Source: Acidimicrobiaceae bacterium (GTDB lineage: Bacteria > Actinomycetota > Acidimicrobiia > Acidimicrobiales > RAAP-2). Taken from it: a DNA stretch of 42,846 bases. The stretch covers positions 1 to 42,846 of the forward strand of contig DAHUZE010000084.1 in NCBI GenBank assembly GCA_027306755.1. The letters run 5' to 3'. A program made the translations under genes and the position numbers. Under the pieces are notes generated by a model. That model ran no database searches, was not told the origin of the DNA, and saw only the letters and a program-made list of their open reading frames with translations. Of this stretch, positions 32,233 through 40,717 are shown piece by piece (the first letter of the stretch is position 1; each line of letters opens with the position of its first letter).

Positions 32233-33438
32233 TCACGACGCCTCCCCTCGTCTGGCGGCGGCCACGCCCTCCAGGGCGAGCTCGCGCTCCCAGCCCTCCG
32301 GCGCATGTCCCGTGACCTCAGCCAGGAACGCGAGCACGGCCTCCTCTACGTGGCGCTCGCCGGTATCCCCGCCGCAGGTCCAGCGCCCCGGGAACGCTGC
32401 CGCCCCGGTAGTCGCCACATCCCGCGAGGACCAGCTCGGGAGCGCATAGGACACGTTCACCGCACGAGGGAACCGGTGACGGAGGCGCTCCATCGGCTGG
32501 ACTTGCGTTGCCGTGTCCGTGAGCCGGGCGGCCACCCAGTGGTCCACGTAACGGTCGTGCGCGGGATCGGTGAGCAGGGCGTCCAAGGGCCCTTCGAGCG
32601 TCACCACCGGGCGCCCGACGGGGACCGGCAGCTCGCGGTCCGACGTCACCGCCCCGTTGACCAGCTCGATGAGCCTGACCGACTTGGGATGCGTCTCGCT
32701 GAAGGAGTAGGGCAACGGGGACCCGGAGTAGGCGATCCGCCCCTCCGCGCCCACCCGCTGGGGACGGTGGAGGTGCCCGAGCGCCACGGCGTCGAACCCA
32801 TCGAAACAGGCGGCCGGGACCGCATCGGCACCACCGATGGCCAGCACCTTCTCGGAGTCCGAGCGAATCGAGCCGGCCACCGTCGCGTGGGCGACCGCCA
32901 GGCTCGGCACTCCGGGGAACCGCGCCCGCGCCGGCGGCGCTGCGGCCAGCGCATCGGTCAGGACCTGCTCGTGGCTGCGCGCACGCGCCGCGCCGCCGGC
33001 CACTGGGACGAGGACGGGCGCCGTGAGCGGGTCCAGGTACGGCACGGCCACCACCGCAACCGCCTCCCCCCCAGCCTCGAAGAGCCACGGCTGGGGGGGA
33101 GCGGCGACGTCGGCAAAGACGTGCACCCCGGCCTGCGCCTGACGCCGCGCGCCGAACCCCAGGCGGCGGGCGCTGTCGTGGTTGCCCGAGATGAGGGCGA
33201 CCGCGGCGCCGGCGTGGCACAGCGCCTCGAGACCCTCGTCCAAAAGGGCCACCGCCTCCTCCCCGGGCAAAGCCCGGTCGTACACGTCGCCAGCCACGAC
33301 AACCAGGTCGACCTGGTGGGCAGCAACCTGCGCGGCCAACCACGCCAGGAAGGCGCGCTGGTCGGCGTCCAGCGGCTCCCGCTCGAAGCGCCGGCCGATG
33401 TGCCAGTCGCTCGTGTGGACGATCCTCACGCTGCGCAC
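32233..33438 (-). CDS. sbcD: Exonuclease SbcD, nuclease subunit
   Basis: A 401-residue Mre11-like metallophosphoesterase, the nuclease partner of SbcC. Metal-binding motifs appear in order: VHTSDWHIGRRF, VVVAGDVYDRALP, LISGNHDSARRLGF and, later, VAHATVAGS and ALGHLHRPQRVG. The C-terminal half would bind SbcC. The GTG at 33438 is the longest start; another GTG three codons later is equally close to the first motif. It precedes sbcC on one transcript. Confidence 0.93.
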   Translation of the reverse strand: MRSVRIVHTSDWHIGRRFEREPLDADQRAFLAWLAAQVAAHQVDLVVVAGDVYDRALPGEEAVALLDEGLEALCHAGAAVALISGNHDSARRLGFGARRQAQAGVHVFADVAAPPQPWLFEAGGEAVAVVAVPYLDPLTAPVLVPVAGGAARARSHEQVLTDALAAAPPARARFPGVPSLAVAHATVAGSIRSDSEKVLAIGGADAVPAACFDGFDAVALGHLHRPQRVGAEGRIAYSGSPLPYSFSETHPKSVRLIELVNGAVTSDRELPVPVGRPVVTLEGPLDALLTDPAHDRYVDHWVAARLTDTATQVQPMERLRHRFPRAVNVSYALPSWSSRDVATTGAAAFPGRWTCGGDTGERHVEEAVLAFLAEVTGHAPEGWERELALEGVAAARRGEAS

Positions 33439-33560
33439 CCCACGGGCGTCACCCTCGCGCAGGGGTGTGACACCTTCGTGGATGGCAGCGCCCGGCGCCG
33501 AGCGCGACCGCGCCGCGGGGATCCTGTGAGGCGCCCTCCGGAACTGTGTCGTTACAGCAG

Positions 33561-33575
33561 TCTCTATAATAGAGA
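33561..33575 (+). promoter_or_regulatory. Palindromic promoter of the STAND ATPase gene
   Basis: TCTCTAT-A-ATAGAGA is a perfect 15-bp inverted repeat that contains a consensus TATAAT (33565-33570). The GTG start lies 8 bases after the hexamer. It is the most AT-rich spot for several kilobases. A symmetrical site over a perfect -10 box suggests an operator for a dimeric repressor. Confidence 0.65.
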
Positions 33576-33578
33576 TCC

Positions 33579-34715
33579 GTGGAACTCCCTCCCTACCGGT
33601 TCGGGGCGCCCGTGGACCCGCCGTGGTTCTGCGACCGCCAGCGGGAGCTGGGGGTCGTCGTGGACCGGATGGAGGCCGGGATCCACGTGTTCGTGCTCTC
33701 GCCCCGCCGGTACGGCAAGACGTCGCTGATCCGCCGAGCCTCCGAGCGGGTGGCGTCGGCGGGCGGCCGGACCGCCTACGCCAATCTGCTGCTGGCCACC
33801 AACGAGGCGGAAGTGGCCACCGTGATCCTCCAGGCGGTCCTGCGAGGGGTGCTCGGTCCCGCCGGGCGCGCCCGTCACTCCCTCGAGTCGCTCCTCAGGC
33901 GGCTGCGAGTGCATCCCAGCGTCAGCATCGGCCTCGACGGCGCCGTGAGCGTCTCGCTGGACCCTTCGCTGGCCGCCGGTCGCTGGATCGACGTGGTAGC
34001 CGACGCCGTGGCCGTCCTCCACCAGGCCGCCGGCCACCGACCGGCCGCCCTGGTCCTCGACGAGTTCCAGGTCGTGTCGACCATCGGCCGCACCGGTCTC
34101 GGGGGCGCGTTCAAGGCCCTCGCCGACGGGGCCGAAGGCGTGAGCCTGGTGTTCGCCGGGTCGCACCTCGCCGTGATGGAGCAGCTGACCAAGGGCGCTG
34201 GGGCGCCCCTGCACGGGATGGGCGAGCGCCTCGTGCTGGACGTGGTGCCCGAGGAGCCGATGGTGGCGTACCTGCAGCGGCGGGCCCGGACGGCGGGCAA
34301 GCGGATGGGCCGGTCCACGGCCGGGCTCGTCTACCGGCTGGCCGACGCCGTGCCCAACTACGTCCAGCAGCTGGCTCTGGCCGGTCTGGAGGCCGCGGGG
34401 GCAGACGTCGAGATCGCCGGGGGCCACGTGGAGCTCGGGCTCCGGACGATCGTCGAGCGGCAGGCGAGCACCTTCGCCCAGCAGTTCGAGGCGCTCGCCT
34501 CGGCTCCGGCGCAGCAACGGACCCTGAAGGAGCTGGCTCGGCGCCCCACGGCGTCCGTCTACGCCAAGGCGTTCCTGGATGCCGTGGGAGTCGCCAACGC
34601 CAACGCGGTCACGACGGCGCTCCACGCCCTCGACGGCCGGGAGATGGTCGTGCGCAAGGACCGGGTATGGGACGTGGCCGACCCGTTCCTTCGGCGCTGG
34701 CTGGTCCAGGAATAG
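33579..34715 (+). CDS. STAND-type AAA+ ATPase
   Basis: A 378-residue P-loop ATPase resembling the archaeal-type ATPase family (PF01637-like). The Walker A is VFVLSPRRYGKTSLIRRA (about 38-55), with the family's R-Y-G-K-T-S; the Walker B is AALVLDEFQVV (about 157-166). The C-terminal region (TLKELARRPTASVYAKAFL, VVRKDRVWDVADPFLRRWLV) forms the winged-helix domain whose D-P-F-L-R-R-W motif is typical. Members are signal-responsive switches, and some belong to mobile or defence loci; no partner gene is evident here. The GTG lies just after a palindromic TATAAT promoter. Its role is unknown. Confidence 0.85.
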   Translation: MELPPYRFGAPVDPPWFCDRQRELGVVVDRMEAGIHVFVLSPRRYGKTSLIRRASERVASAGGRTAYANLLLATNEAEVATVILQAVLRGVLGPAGRARHSLESLLRRLRVHPSVSIGLDGAVSVSLDPSLAAGRWIDVVADAVAVLHQAAGHRPAALVLDEFQVVSTIGRTGLGGAFKALADGAEGVSLVFAGSHLAVMEQLTKGAGAPLHGMGERLVLDVVPEEPMVAYLQRRARTAGKRMGRSTAGLVYRLADAVPNYVQQLALAGLEAAGADVEIAGGHVELGLRTIVERQASTFAQQFEALASAPAQQRTLKELARRPTASVYAKAFLDAVGVANANAVTTALHALDGREMVVRKDRVWDVADPFLRRWLVQE

Positions 34716-34762
34716 CCGGGGCCGCTGCGGGGGGCCGCAGCGGAGGGCGTCAGTGGGTGCAG

Positions 34763-36712
34763 TCAGTGGGTGTAGAGGGTCACCGCTGTGCCGACCTTGA
34801 CCCGCTGGCCCGGAAGCGGGACGGTTGTGAACACCGTCCCTGTCCCGGGTCCGTAGACACGTCCGACGGTGAGCCCCACCTTTGCCAGCGCGGCCGTGGC
34901 CTTTTGGACTGTCTCTTTCGTCACGTTGGGGACCTTCACCGTCTGGGCGCCCTTGGACACCGTCACGGTGATGGTCGAGTCCGCCGGAACGACGGCACCG
35001 GTCCCCGGTGTGGTCGACACCACCTGGCCCACAGGGACTGTTGTGGAGTACGCCTTGACCTCCCGGGCCGACAGGCCGTCCGACGTGAGCGTGCTGTCGG
35101 CCTGTGTCCAGGTCTGCCCGGCGAACGAGGGCATCTGCACCGGGGGCTTCCCCTCCGAGATGGCGATGGCGATGGTGGCGCCCCAGGGGGCCGTCCTCGG
35201 GTACAGCCTCCCCTGGTACGACCAGTTGATGACGTCCCCTTGCGGCACTGTCTTTGTGTAGGCCGACAGGGCCGGGCAGCGGGCCTTGAGGTGGGCCTCG
35301 ATCAGGAGCTGCCGAGCGACCGCGCAGTCGATCTGGCCCGACAGCCGCGGCACTCTCTCGGTGGGCAGGCCGGCCGAGGGCACGAGACGCACCGTGGTCC
35401 CCTCCTTCAGCACCGCGCCCCGGCCGGGGCTCTGGCTCACGACGGACCCGGCACGGACGGTGAGCGACTGGACAGCGGGCTCCACCACCGCCTTGAAGTG
35501 GTCCACCTGGAGCTGGCTGCGCGCCGAGACCAGGCTCTGCCCCACGAGCGCCGGCAACCGGTGGCTGGGCGTGAACAGCTTCGTCTTGATGGCATAGACC
35601 GCGCCGGCGCCAGCCAGGAGCGCCGCCAGCAGGAGCACGGCCGCCACCCAGGGCCAGCGCCGGCCCCTGCGCACCACGGGGCGGGCCCCCGGAGAGGGCG
35701 CGTAGGTGGTGGCGGGCCCCGGGGCCAGGCGGAGCGCCGCCGTCGGCTCCCCCGTAGGCACCCCTGCCGGGCTCGTCCTCCCGGCGAGGGTCGCGTCGCC
35801 GGGGGACGACAGCGCCAGCGCCCCCAGTCCGGCGAGCGCCATCGGGGGCACGTGGGCACGGCGGACCAACGGAAGCGGGGCTGCCGGAGCCAGGTCGTCG
35901 GCCAAGCGCTCCAGCTGCCGGGCCAGGTCGGCGGCGTCGGGACGCTCTGCGGTCGCCGGTGCCGCGGCTCCGGTCAGCACCTCTCGCAGGGGCCCCAGCG
36001 CAGTTGCCGCGGGCAGGGCCGCGCCGATCCGGGCATGCAGCATGGCGGCTGACGTCTCCCCGCGGAACGGCGGCCCTCCCGTGACGGCCTCGTACAGCAC
36101 GAGGGCCAGCGAGTAGACGTCGGACCGGCCGTCCAGCGGTGCTCCCTGGGCCTGTTCGGGGGAGACGTACCGGGCGGTGCCGACGACCGTGCCGATGGGC
36201 TCCGTCATCGCCGCGCTGGCCAGGGCCCGGGCCACGCCGAAATCCGCCACCCGGACCCGGCCCTCCTCGTCGAAGAGGAGGTTGGCCGGCTTGACGTCCC
36301 GGTGGACGAGCCCCCGGGCATGGGCGTATGCCAGGCCCTCGGCGCCCTGAGCGCCCACCCGTGCCGCCTGGGACGGCGTCAGGCGGCGGCCGAGCGCGAG
36401 CATGTCGAACAGGCTCCCGCCCTCGAGGTACTCGAGGACCAGGTACGGACCGTCCTCGTCCTCGCCCCAGTCGAACACCCGCAGGACATGGGGGTGGTTG
36501 AGCGAGGCCACGGACCGGGCCTCAGCCCGGAACCGCCGCAGGAACGCCTCGTCTCGCGCCAGGGCCGGCTGCAGCACCTTCACCGCCACGCGGCGCTGCA
36601 ACACCATGTCCTCCGCCAGGAAGACATGGGCCGACGCACCGGTGCCGAGCGTCGCCACGACCCGGTAGCGGTTCCCTAGCACCCGGCCAAGGGGTTCGGA
36701 GACGATTGACAT
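34763..36712 (-). CDS. PASTA-domain Ser/Thr protein kinase, PknB-like
   Basis: A 649-residue membrane kinase. The kinase domain occupies about 16-275: LGTGASAHVFLAED loop, Lys 45 in VAVKVL, HRDVKPANLL with Asp 139, DFG at 157-159, SPEQ and DVYSLALVLYE. A Pro/Ala-rich linker leads to one membrane helix (about 355-374, WVAAVLLLAALLAGAGAVYA). The outer part holds about four PASTA repeats (PALVGQSLVSARSQL, PSFAGQTWTQADSTL, VPNVTKETVQKATAALAKVG), which bind peptidoglycan or lipid II fragments. Such kinases tune cell-wall growth and division. The ATG is 11 bases downstream of a TAGCCT hexamer. Confidence 0.93.
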   Translation of the reverse strand: MSIVSEPLGRVLGNRYRVVATLGTGASAHVFLAEDMVLQRRVAVKVLQPALARDEAFLRRFRAEARSVASLNHPHVLRVFDWGEDEDGPYLVLEYLEGGSLFDMLALGRRLTPSQAARVGAQGAEGLAYAHARGLVHRDVKPANLLFDEEGRVRVADFGVARALASAAMTEPIGTVVGTARYVSPEQAQGAPLDGRSDVYSLALVLYEAVTGGPPFRGETSAAMLHARIGAALPAATALGPLREVLTGAAAPATAERPDAADLARQLERLADDLAPAAPLPLVRRAHVPPMALAGLGALALSSPGDATLAGRTSPAGVPTGEPTAALRLAPGPATTYAPSPGARPVVRRGRRWPWVAAVLLLAALLAGAGAVYAIKTKLFTPSHRLPALVGQSLVSARSQLQVDHFKAVVEPAVQSLTVRAGSVVSQSPGRGAVLKEGTTVRLVPSAGLPTERVPRLSGQIDCAVARQLLIEAHLKARCPALSAYTKTVPQGDVINWSYQGRLYPRTAPWGATIAIAISEGKPPVQMPSFAGQTWTQADSTLTSDGLSAREVKAYSTTVPVGQVVSTTPGTGAVVPADSTITVTVSKGAQTVKVPNVTKETVQKATAALAKVGLTVGRVYGPGTGTVFTTVPLPGQRVKVGTAVTLYTH

Positions 36713-36723
36713 GATCCCGTCAC

Positions 36724-36729
36724 AGGCTA
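36724..36729 (-). promoter_or_regulatory. Likely -10 box of the kinase gene
   Basis: Minus-strand TAGCCT in GGTAGCCTG, 11 bases before the ATG. Confidence 0.4.
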
Positions 36730-36806
36730 CCGGCGTGGCAACCGCAACTGCGGGACACGGAGCTGGCTGCGGGGAGGCGCGCCCGGCCCGGGTCGCCGGC
36801 GCAGGG

Positions 36807-36812
36807 TAACGT
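36807..36812 (+). promoter_or_regulatory. Likely -10 box of the formate dehydrogenase operon
   Basis: TAACGT in GGTAACGTCGG, matching the GGTANNNTCGG context of other promoters here. It predicts a 5' UTR of about 50 bases before the ATG at 36870, in keeping with the presence of a real SD (GAGGGGG) there. Confidence 0.5.
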
Positions 36813-36869
36813 CGGTTGCTGCCGGCAACGCGGCTCGAGAGCGGCCGCTCGGACGAGGGGGTTCTCCGG

Positions 36870-38801
36870 ATGGCTCACCGCTATGGCCGCCTGACGCAAC
36901 CGCTGGTGCGTGACGCCGGCTCCCTGCGACCGGCGAGCTGGGAGGAGGCCCTGGACCGCGCCGCGTCGGGGTTCGCGGCGCACCGCGGACCCGCATTCGG
37001 CATGTTCAGCTGCTCGAAGTCCAGCAACGAGGTCAACTACCTGGCCCAGAAGTTCACCCGGGCAGTGATGGGGTCGAACAACATCGACTCCTGCAACCGC
37101 ACCTGACACGCTCCCAGCGTCGCCGGTCTGGCGGCAGTGTTCGGTGCGGGAGGCGGCACCAGCTCCTACCGGGAGATCGAGGAGACGGACCTGGTCGTGC
37201 TGTGGGGCTCGAACGCCCGCGAGGCCCACCCCATCTTCTTCCACCACCTGCTCAAGGGACTGCGCCGCGGCGCGCGGCTGTTCGCTGTGGACCCGCGCCG
37301 CTCGCCGTCTGCCCAGTGGGCCGACGCGTGGCTCGGCATCGACGTCGGCTCCGACATCGCCCTGGCTAACGCCGTCGGGAACGAGATCATCCGCTCCGGC
37401 CTGGTCAACACCGAGTTCATCCGCCGCGCCACCACCGGCTTCGAGGAGTACGCGGCGGCCATTGCACCGTGCACCCTGGAAGAGGGGGAGCGGCTGACTG
37501 GGGTGCCCGCCGCCCTCATCGCCGAGCTGGCGCACGAGTACGCCCGGGCCCCCAGGGCCCAGCTGTGCTGGACCCTGGGCATCACCGAGCACCACACGGC
37601 CACCGACAACGTCCTGGCACTGTGCAACCTGGCCCTTTTGACCGGGCACGTCGGGCGGTACGGCTCCGGACTGGTGCCTTTGCGGGGGCAGAACAACGTG
37701 CAGGGCGGGGGGGACATGGGGGCGCTGCCCAACAAGTTCCCCGGCTTCCAGGACGTGGAGGATGACGCCGTCCGCGCCCGCTTCGATGCCCGGTGGGGGG
37801 TCCGCGTCCCGCCGCGGCGGGGCTGGCACCTCTCCCAGATGTTCGAGGCGATGGAGAAGGGAGAATTGCGGGCGCTCTACGTGCTCGGAGAGAACCCGGC
37901 CCAGTCGGAGGCCGACACGAAGCGCGCCGTGCGCCTGCTCGAGGGTCTCGAGCACCTGGTGGTCCAGGACATCTTCTTGACCCGGACGGCACAGCTGGCC
38001 GACGTGGTGCTGCCGGCCGCCGTGGCCGCCTTCGAGACCGAGGGGACCGTCACGTCCAGCGAGCGGCGGGTCCAGCGGCTCCGCCCCGCCCTGCCGCCCC
38101 CCGGGGAGGCCCGGGACGACCTGTCGATCCTGGCCGACCTGTCCGAGAAGCTCGGTGCCCGGTGGGACCGGCCGAGCGCCGAGGAGGTCTGGGACGAATG
38201 TCGCGCCCTCTCCCCCATGCATGCCGGCATGCGCTACGACCGCCTCGAGGCGCTCGGGGGAATCCAGTGGCCATGCCCATCGGAGGACCATCCGGGCACC
38301 GTGTTCCTGCACGGGCGGCTGTGGGACGAGGACCCGGAGCGGCGGGGATCGCCGGCGCCGTTCAGCCCGGTGGAGTACGAGCCACCGCTGGACGGCCTGA
38401 GCGAGGAGTTCCCGGTGCGCCTGACCACCGGGCGCCGGCTCGACTCGTTCAACACGGGCGTCCAGACGGGCAGTTACGCCTCACCGCTGCGCCGCCCCGA
38501 GACGATCGACCTCTGCCCCGAGGACCTCGAGCGCCTGGGGGTTGGCGAGGGCGAGCTGGTGAGGGTCAGCTCGCGTCGGGGCGCCATCACCGTCCCGGTC
38601 CGCCTCGACCGTTCCCTCAGACCGGGGCTGGCATTCATGACCATGCACTTTCCCGATCAGGCAGACACGAACGTCCTCACCCTGGACAGCTGGGACCCCA
38701 AGTCGGGCACGGCGGAGTTCAAGGCGACGGCGATCCGGATCGACCCCCTGCCCGCCGCCGGAGACAGCCTCCTGGCAGGCACGTTGGAGCGGGCCGGCTG
38801 A
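36870..38801 (+). CDS. Formate dehydrogenase catalytic subunit, selenocysteine-containing, lacking the N-terminal Fe-S region
   Basis: A 643-residue molybdopterin enzyme read through an in-frame TGA (37104-37106) as selenocysteine 79. The context CNRT-TGA-HAPSVAGL matches the active site of Mo/W formate dehydrogenases, which oxidise formate to CO2. After it come VLWGSNAREAHPIFFHHLLK, ITEHHTATDNVLALCNLALL, GSGLVPLRGQNNVQGGGDMG and the C-terminal dinucleotide-binding domain (FPVRLTTGRRLDSFNTG, TMHFPDQADTNVLTLD). It starts MAHRYGRLTQPLVRDAG, the point where the Fe4S4 domain normally ends, so the usual cysteines are missing and sit in the gene at 40714. GAGGGGG precedes the ATG by 8 bases. Its TGA overlaps the next ATG. 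Confidence 0.9.
37104..37141 (+). promoter_or_regulatory. SECIS element and selenocysteine codon
   Basis: After the TGA, GTCGCC (37119-37124) pairs with GGCGGC (37130-37135), 6 bp with one U-G pair, leaving a GGTCT loop at 37125-37129. GGUCU is the apical loop of the Escherichia coli fdhF element bound by SelB, and the 21-base distance from the T of TGA to the loop is the same as I recall for fdhF. Confidence 0.82.
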
Positions 38802-40717
38802 TGGACCTGCGAACGACCGGCGCACCGCCCGATGCCCGGGAGCGCCAGGCCGTGGACTCCGTGCTCGGGCCGCCCGAGTCGGGATGGGCCGGGGGCGAGC
38901 GCACCCCGGGCGACGGGCGCGCCGCTGCGGGGGGCCTGGCCCGGGCGCGCCGCCGGCGGCAGGTGCTCCTGCCGGCCCTGCACGCGCTCCAGGACCGGGT
39001 CGGCTGGATCAGCCTGCCGGCGCTCGGCTACCTGTGCCAGCGCCTGGACCTGGCGCCGGCCGAGGCGTACGGCGTGGCGAGCGCCTACGCCCTCTTCTCA
39101 TTCGAGCCGGGTCCACCGGTGGTGGTGCACGTCTGCGACGATGTGGCCTGCCGGGCGGCCTGCGGCGGTGACCCCGCCGCCGTGCTGGCGGCGCGGGTCG
39201 GGCCCGCCGGGTCCGGAGCCACCCTCACGTGGCAGCCGAGCCCGTGCCTCGGCCACTGCGAGCACGGGTCGGCGGCGCTCGTCCTCGAGACCGGGGAGCC
39301 CGGCGCCCGCATGACGCTGGCTCCCTTTGCCGCCGGGGACATCGAGCGGATCCGATCGCTCGGCGGGTCGCTCGGCGGGGCGCTCGACCCCGATGTGCTG
39401 CCGGCGCCCCGGGCGATCGTGCCTCAGGCCGCCGGCGAGGGCCTCCGCATCCTGCGCCGGGTCGGGCGGATCGACCCGGCGTCCATCGACGCCTACCGGG
39501 CGGCCGGCGGGTACGAGGCTCTGCGCCGAGCGCTCCAGCTGGGGCCAGCCGGCGTGATCGGTGAGCTCAAGGAGTCCAAGCTGCTGGGGCGGGGCGGCGC
39601 CGCATTTCCGACGGGCACCAAGTGGGAGGCCGTTGCCCGCAACCCGGCGCGTCCCCACTACTTCGTCGCCAACGCCGACGAGTCCGAGCCGGGGACGTTC
39701 AAAGACCGGGTGCTGATCGACCACGATCCGTACGCCGTGGTGGAGGCGCTCACGGTGGCGGGGCTCACGACCGGGGCCGAGCAGGGTTTCGTGTACGTGC
39801 GGGGTGAGTACCCGCTCGCCGTAGCCCGCTTGGAGCACGCTGCTGCCGAGGCGCGGTCGCGCGGGCTCCTCGGCGAGGACGTGATGGGATCCGGGCTCCG
39901 CTTCGACCTGGAGGTCCGGCGGGGTGCCGGCGCCTACATCGCCGGGGAGGAGACGGCGCTGTTCAACTCGATCGAGGGCCGGCGCCCGGAGCCCCGCAAC
40001 AAGCCGCCCTACCCGGTGGACCGGGGGCTCTTCGACAAGCCCACCGGAGTCAACAACGTGGAGACGCTCCTGTCGGTCCTCGAGGTGCTCACCGTGGGTG
40101 GCGGCGCCTACGCGCGCCTGGGAACGCCCGAGTCCACCGGGACGAGGCTCTTCTGCCTGTCGGGTCGTGTCGTGCGCCCCGGGCTCTACGAGCTGGAGAT
40201 GGGGACCACCTTGCGCGCCCTCTTGACCATGGGCGGAGGGGTGGCGGGGGGCCGACCGCTCCGGGCCGTCCTGCTCGGCGGTGCGGCCGGAAGCTTCGTC
40301 GGGCCGGACGAGCTCGACCTGCCGCTGTCCTTCGAAGGCGTGAGGGCGGCGGGCGCCACCCTGGGTTCGGGAGTGGTCGTCGTCCTCGACGACACCGTCG
40401 ATGTGGCCGACATCGTCCGCCGCGTGGCGAGGTTCTTCCGGGACGAGTCCTGCGGGCAATGCGTGCCCTGCCGGGTGGGCACGCAGCGCCAGGAGGAGGC
40501 CCTGGGCCGCCTGGCCGCCGGGCGCCCCCTGGGCTCGCTCGACGCCGAGCTGGCACTCCTGTCCGATCTCGACGCGGTGATGCGCGACGCCTCGATCTGC
40601 GGGCTCGGGCAGACTGCGAGCAGCCTCGTGGCCTCCGCGCTGCGGCGAGGCCTGCTCAGCCCGGCACACGGCGGCCCGGGCGCCGGCCCGGTGGCCGACG
40701 GAAGGAGCGCCATATGA
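38801..40717 (+). CDS. NuoE-NuoF fusion, formate dehydrogenase diaphorase subunit
   Basis: A 638-residue protein joining two complex I-like modules. Residues about 45-175 are a thioredoxin-like NuoE domain with a [2Fe-2S] site: Cys 112 and 117 (CDDVAC), Cys 149 and 153 (CLGHC). From about 230 it is NuoF: LLGRGGAAFPTGTKW (FMN loop), ANADESEPGTFKDR, RRGAGAYIAGEETALFNSIE (NADH site) and the [4Fe-4S] ligands Cys 551, 554, 557 (SCGQCVPC) and Cys 600 (ICGLGQ). It would pass electrons between NAD(H) and the catalytic chain, as in FdsB/FdsG. The ATG overlaps the preceding stop. Its TGA overlaps the next ATG. Confidence 0.93.
   Translation: MDLRTTGAPPDARERQAVDSVLGPPESGWAGGERTPGDGRAAAGGLARARRRRQVLLPALHALQDRVGWISLPALGYLCQRLDLAPAEAYGVASAYALFSFEPGPPVVVHVCDDVACRAACGGDPAAVLAARVGPAGSGATLTWQPSPCLGHCEHGSAALVLETGEPGARMTLAPFAAGDIERIRSLGGSLGGALDPDVLPAPRAIVPQAAGEGLRILRRVGRIDPASIDAYRAAGGYEALRRALQLGPAGVIGELKESKLLGRGGAAFPTGTKWEAVARNPARPHYFVANADESEPGTFKDRVLIDHDPYAVVEALTVAGLTTGAEQGFVYVRGEYPLAVARLEHAAAEARSRGLLGEDVMGSGLRFDLEVRRGAGAYIAGEETALFNSIEGRRPEPRNKPPYPVDRGLFDKPTGVNNVETLLSVLEVLTVGGGAYARLGTPESTGTRLFCLSGRVVRPGLYELEMGTTLRALLTMGGGVAGGRPLRAVLLGGAAGSFVGPDELDLPLSFEGVRAAGATLGSGVVVVLDDTVDVADIVRRVARFFRDESCGQCVPCRVGTQRQEEALGRLAAGRPLGSLDAELALLSDLDAVMRDASICGLGQTASSLVASALRRGLLSPAHGGPGAGPVADGRSAI

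Noticed and set aside
37104..37106. Nonsense mutation making the formate dehydrogenase gene a pseudogene
   Set aside because: The TGA is at the Sec position, is followed by conserved HAPSVAGL in the same frame and by a SECIS-like hairpin, and the rest of the gene is intact.
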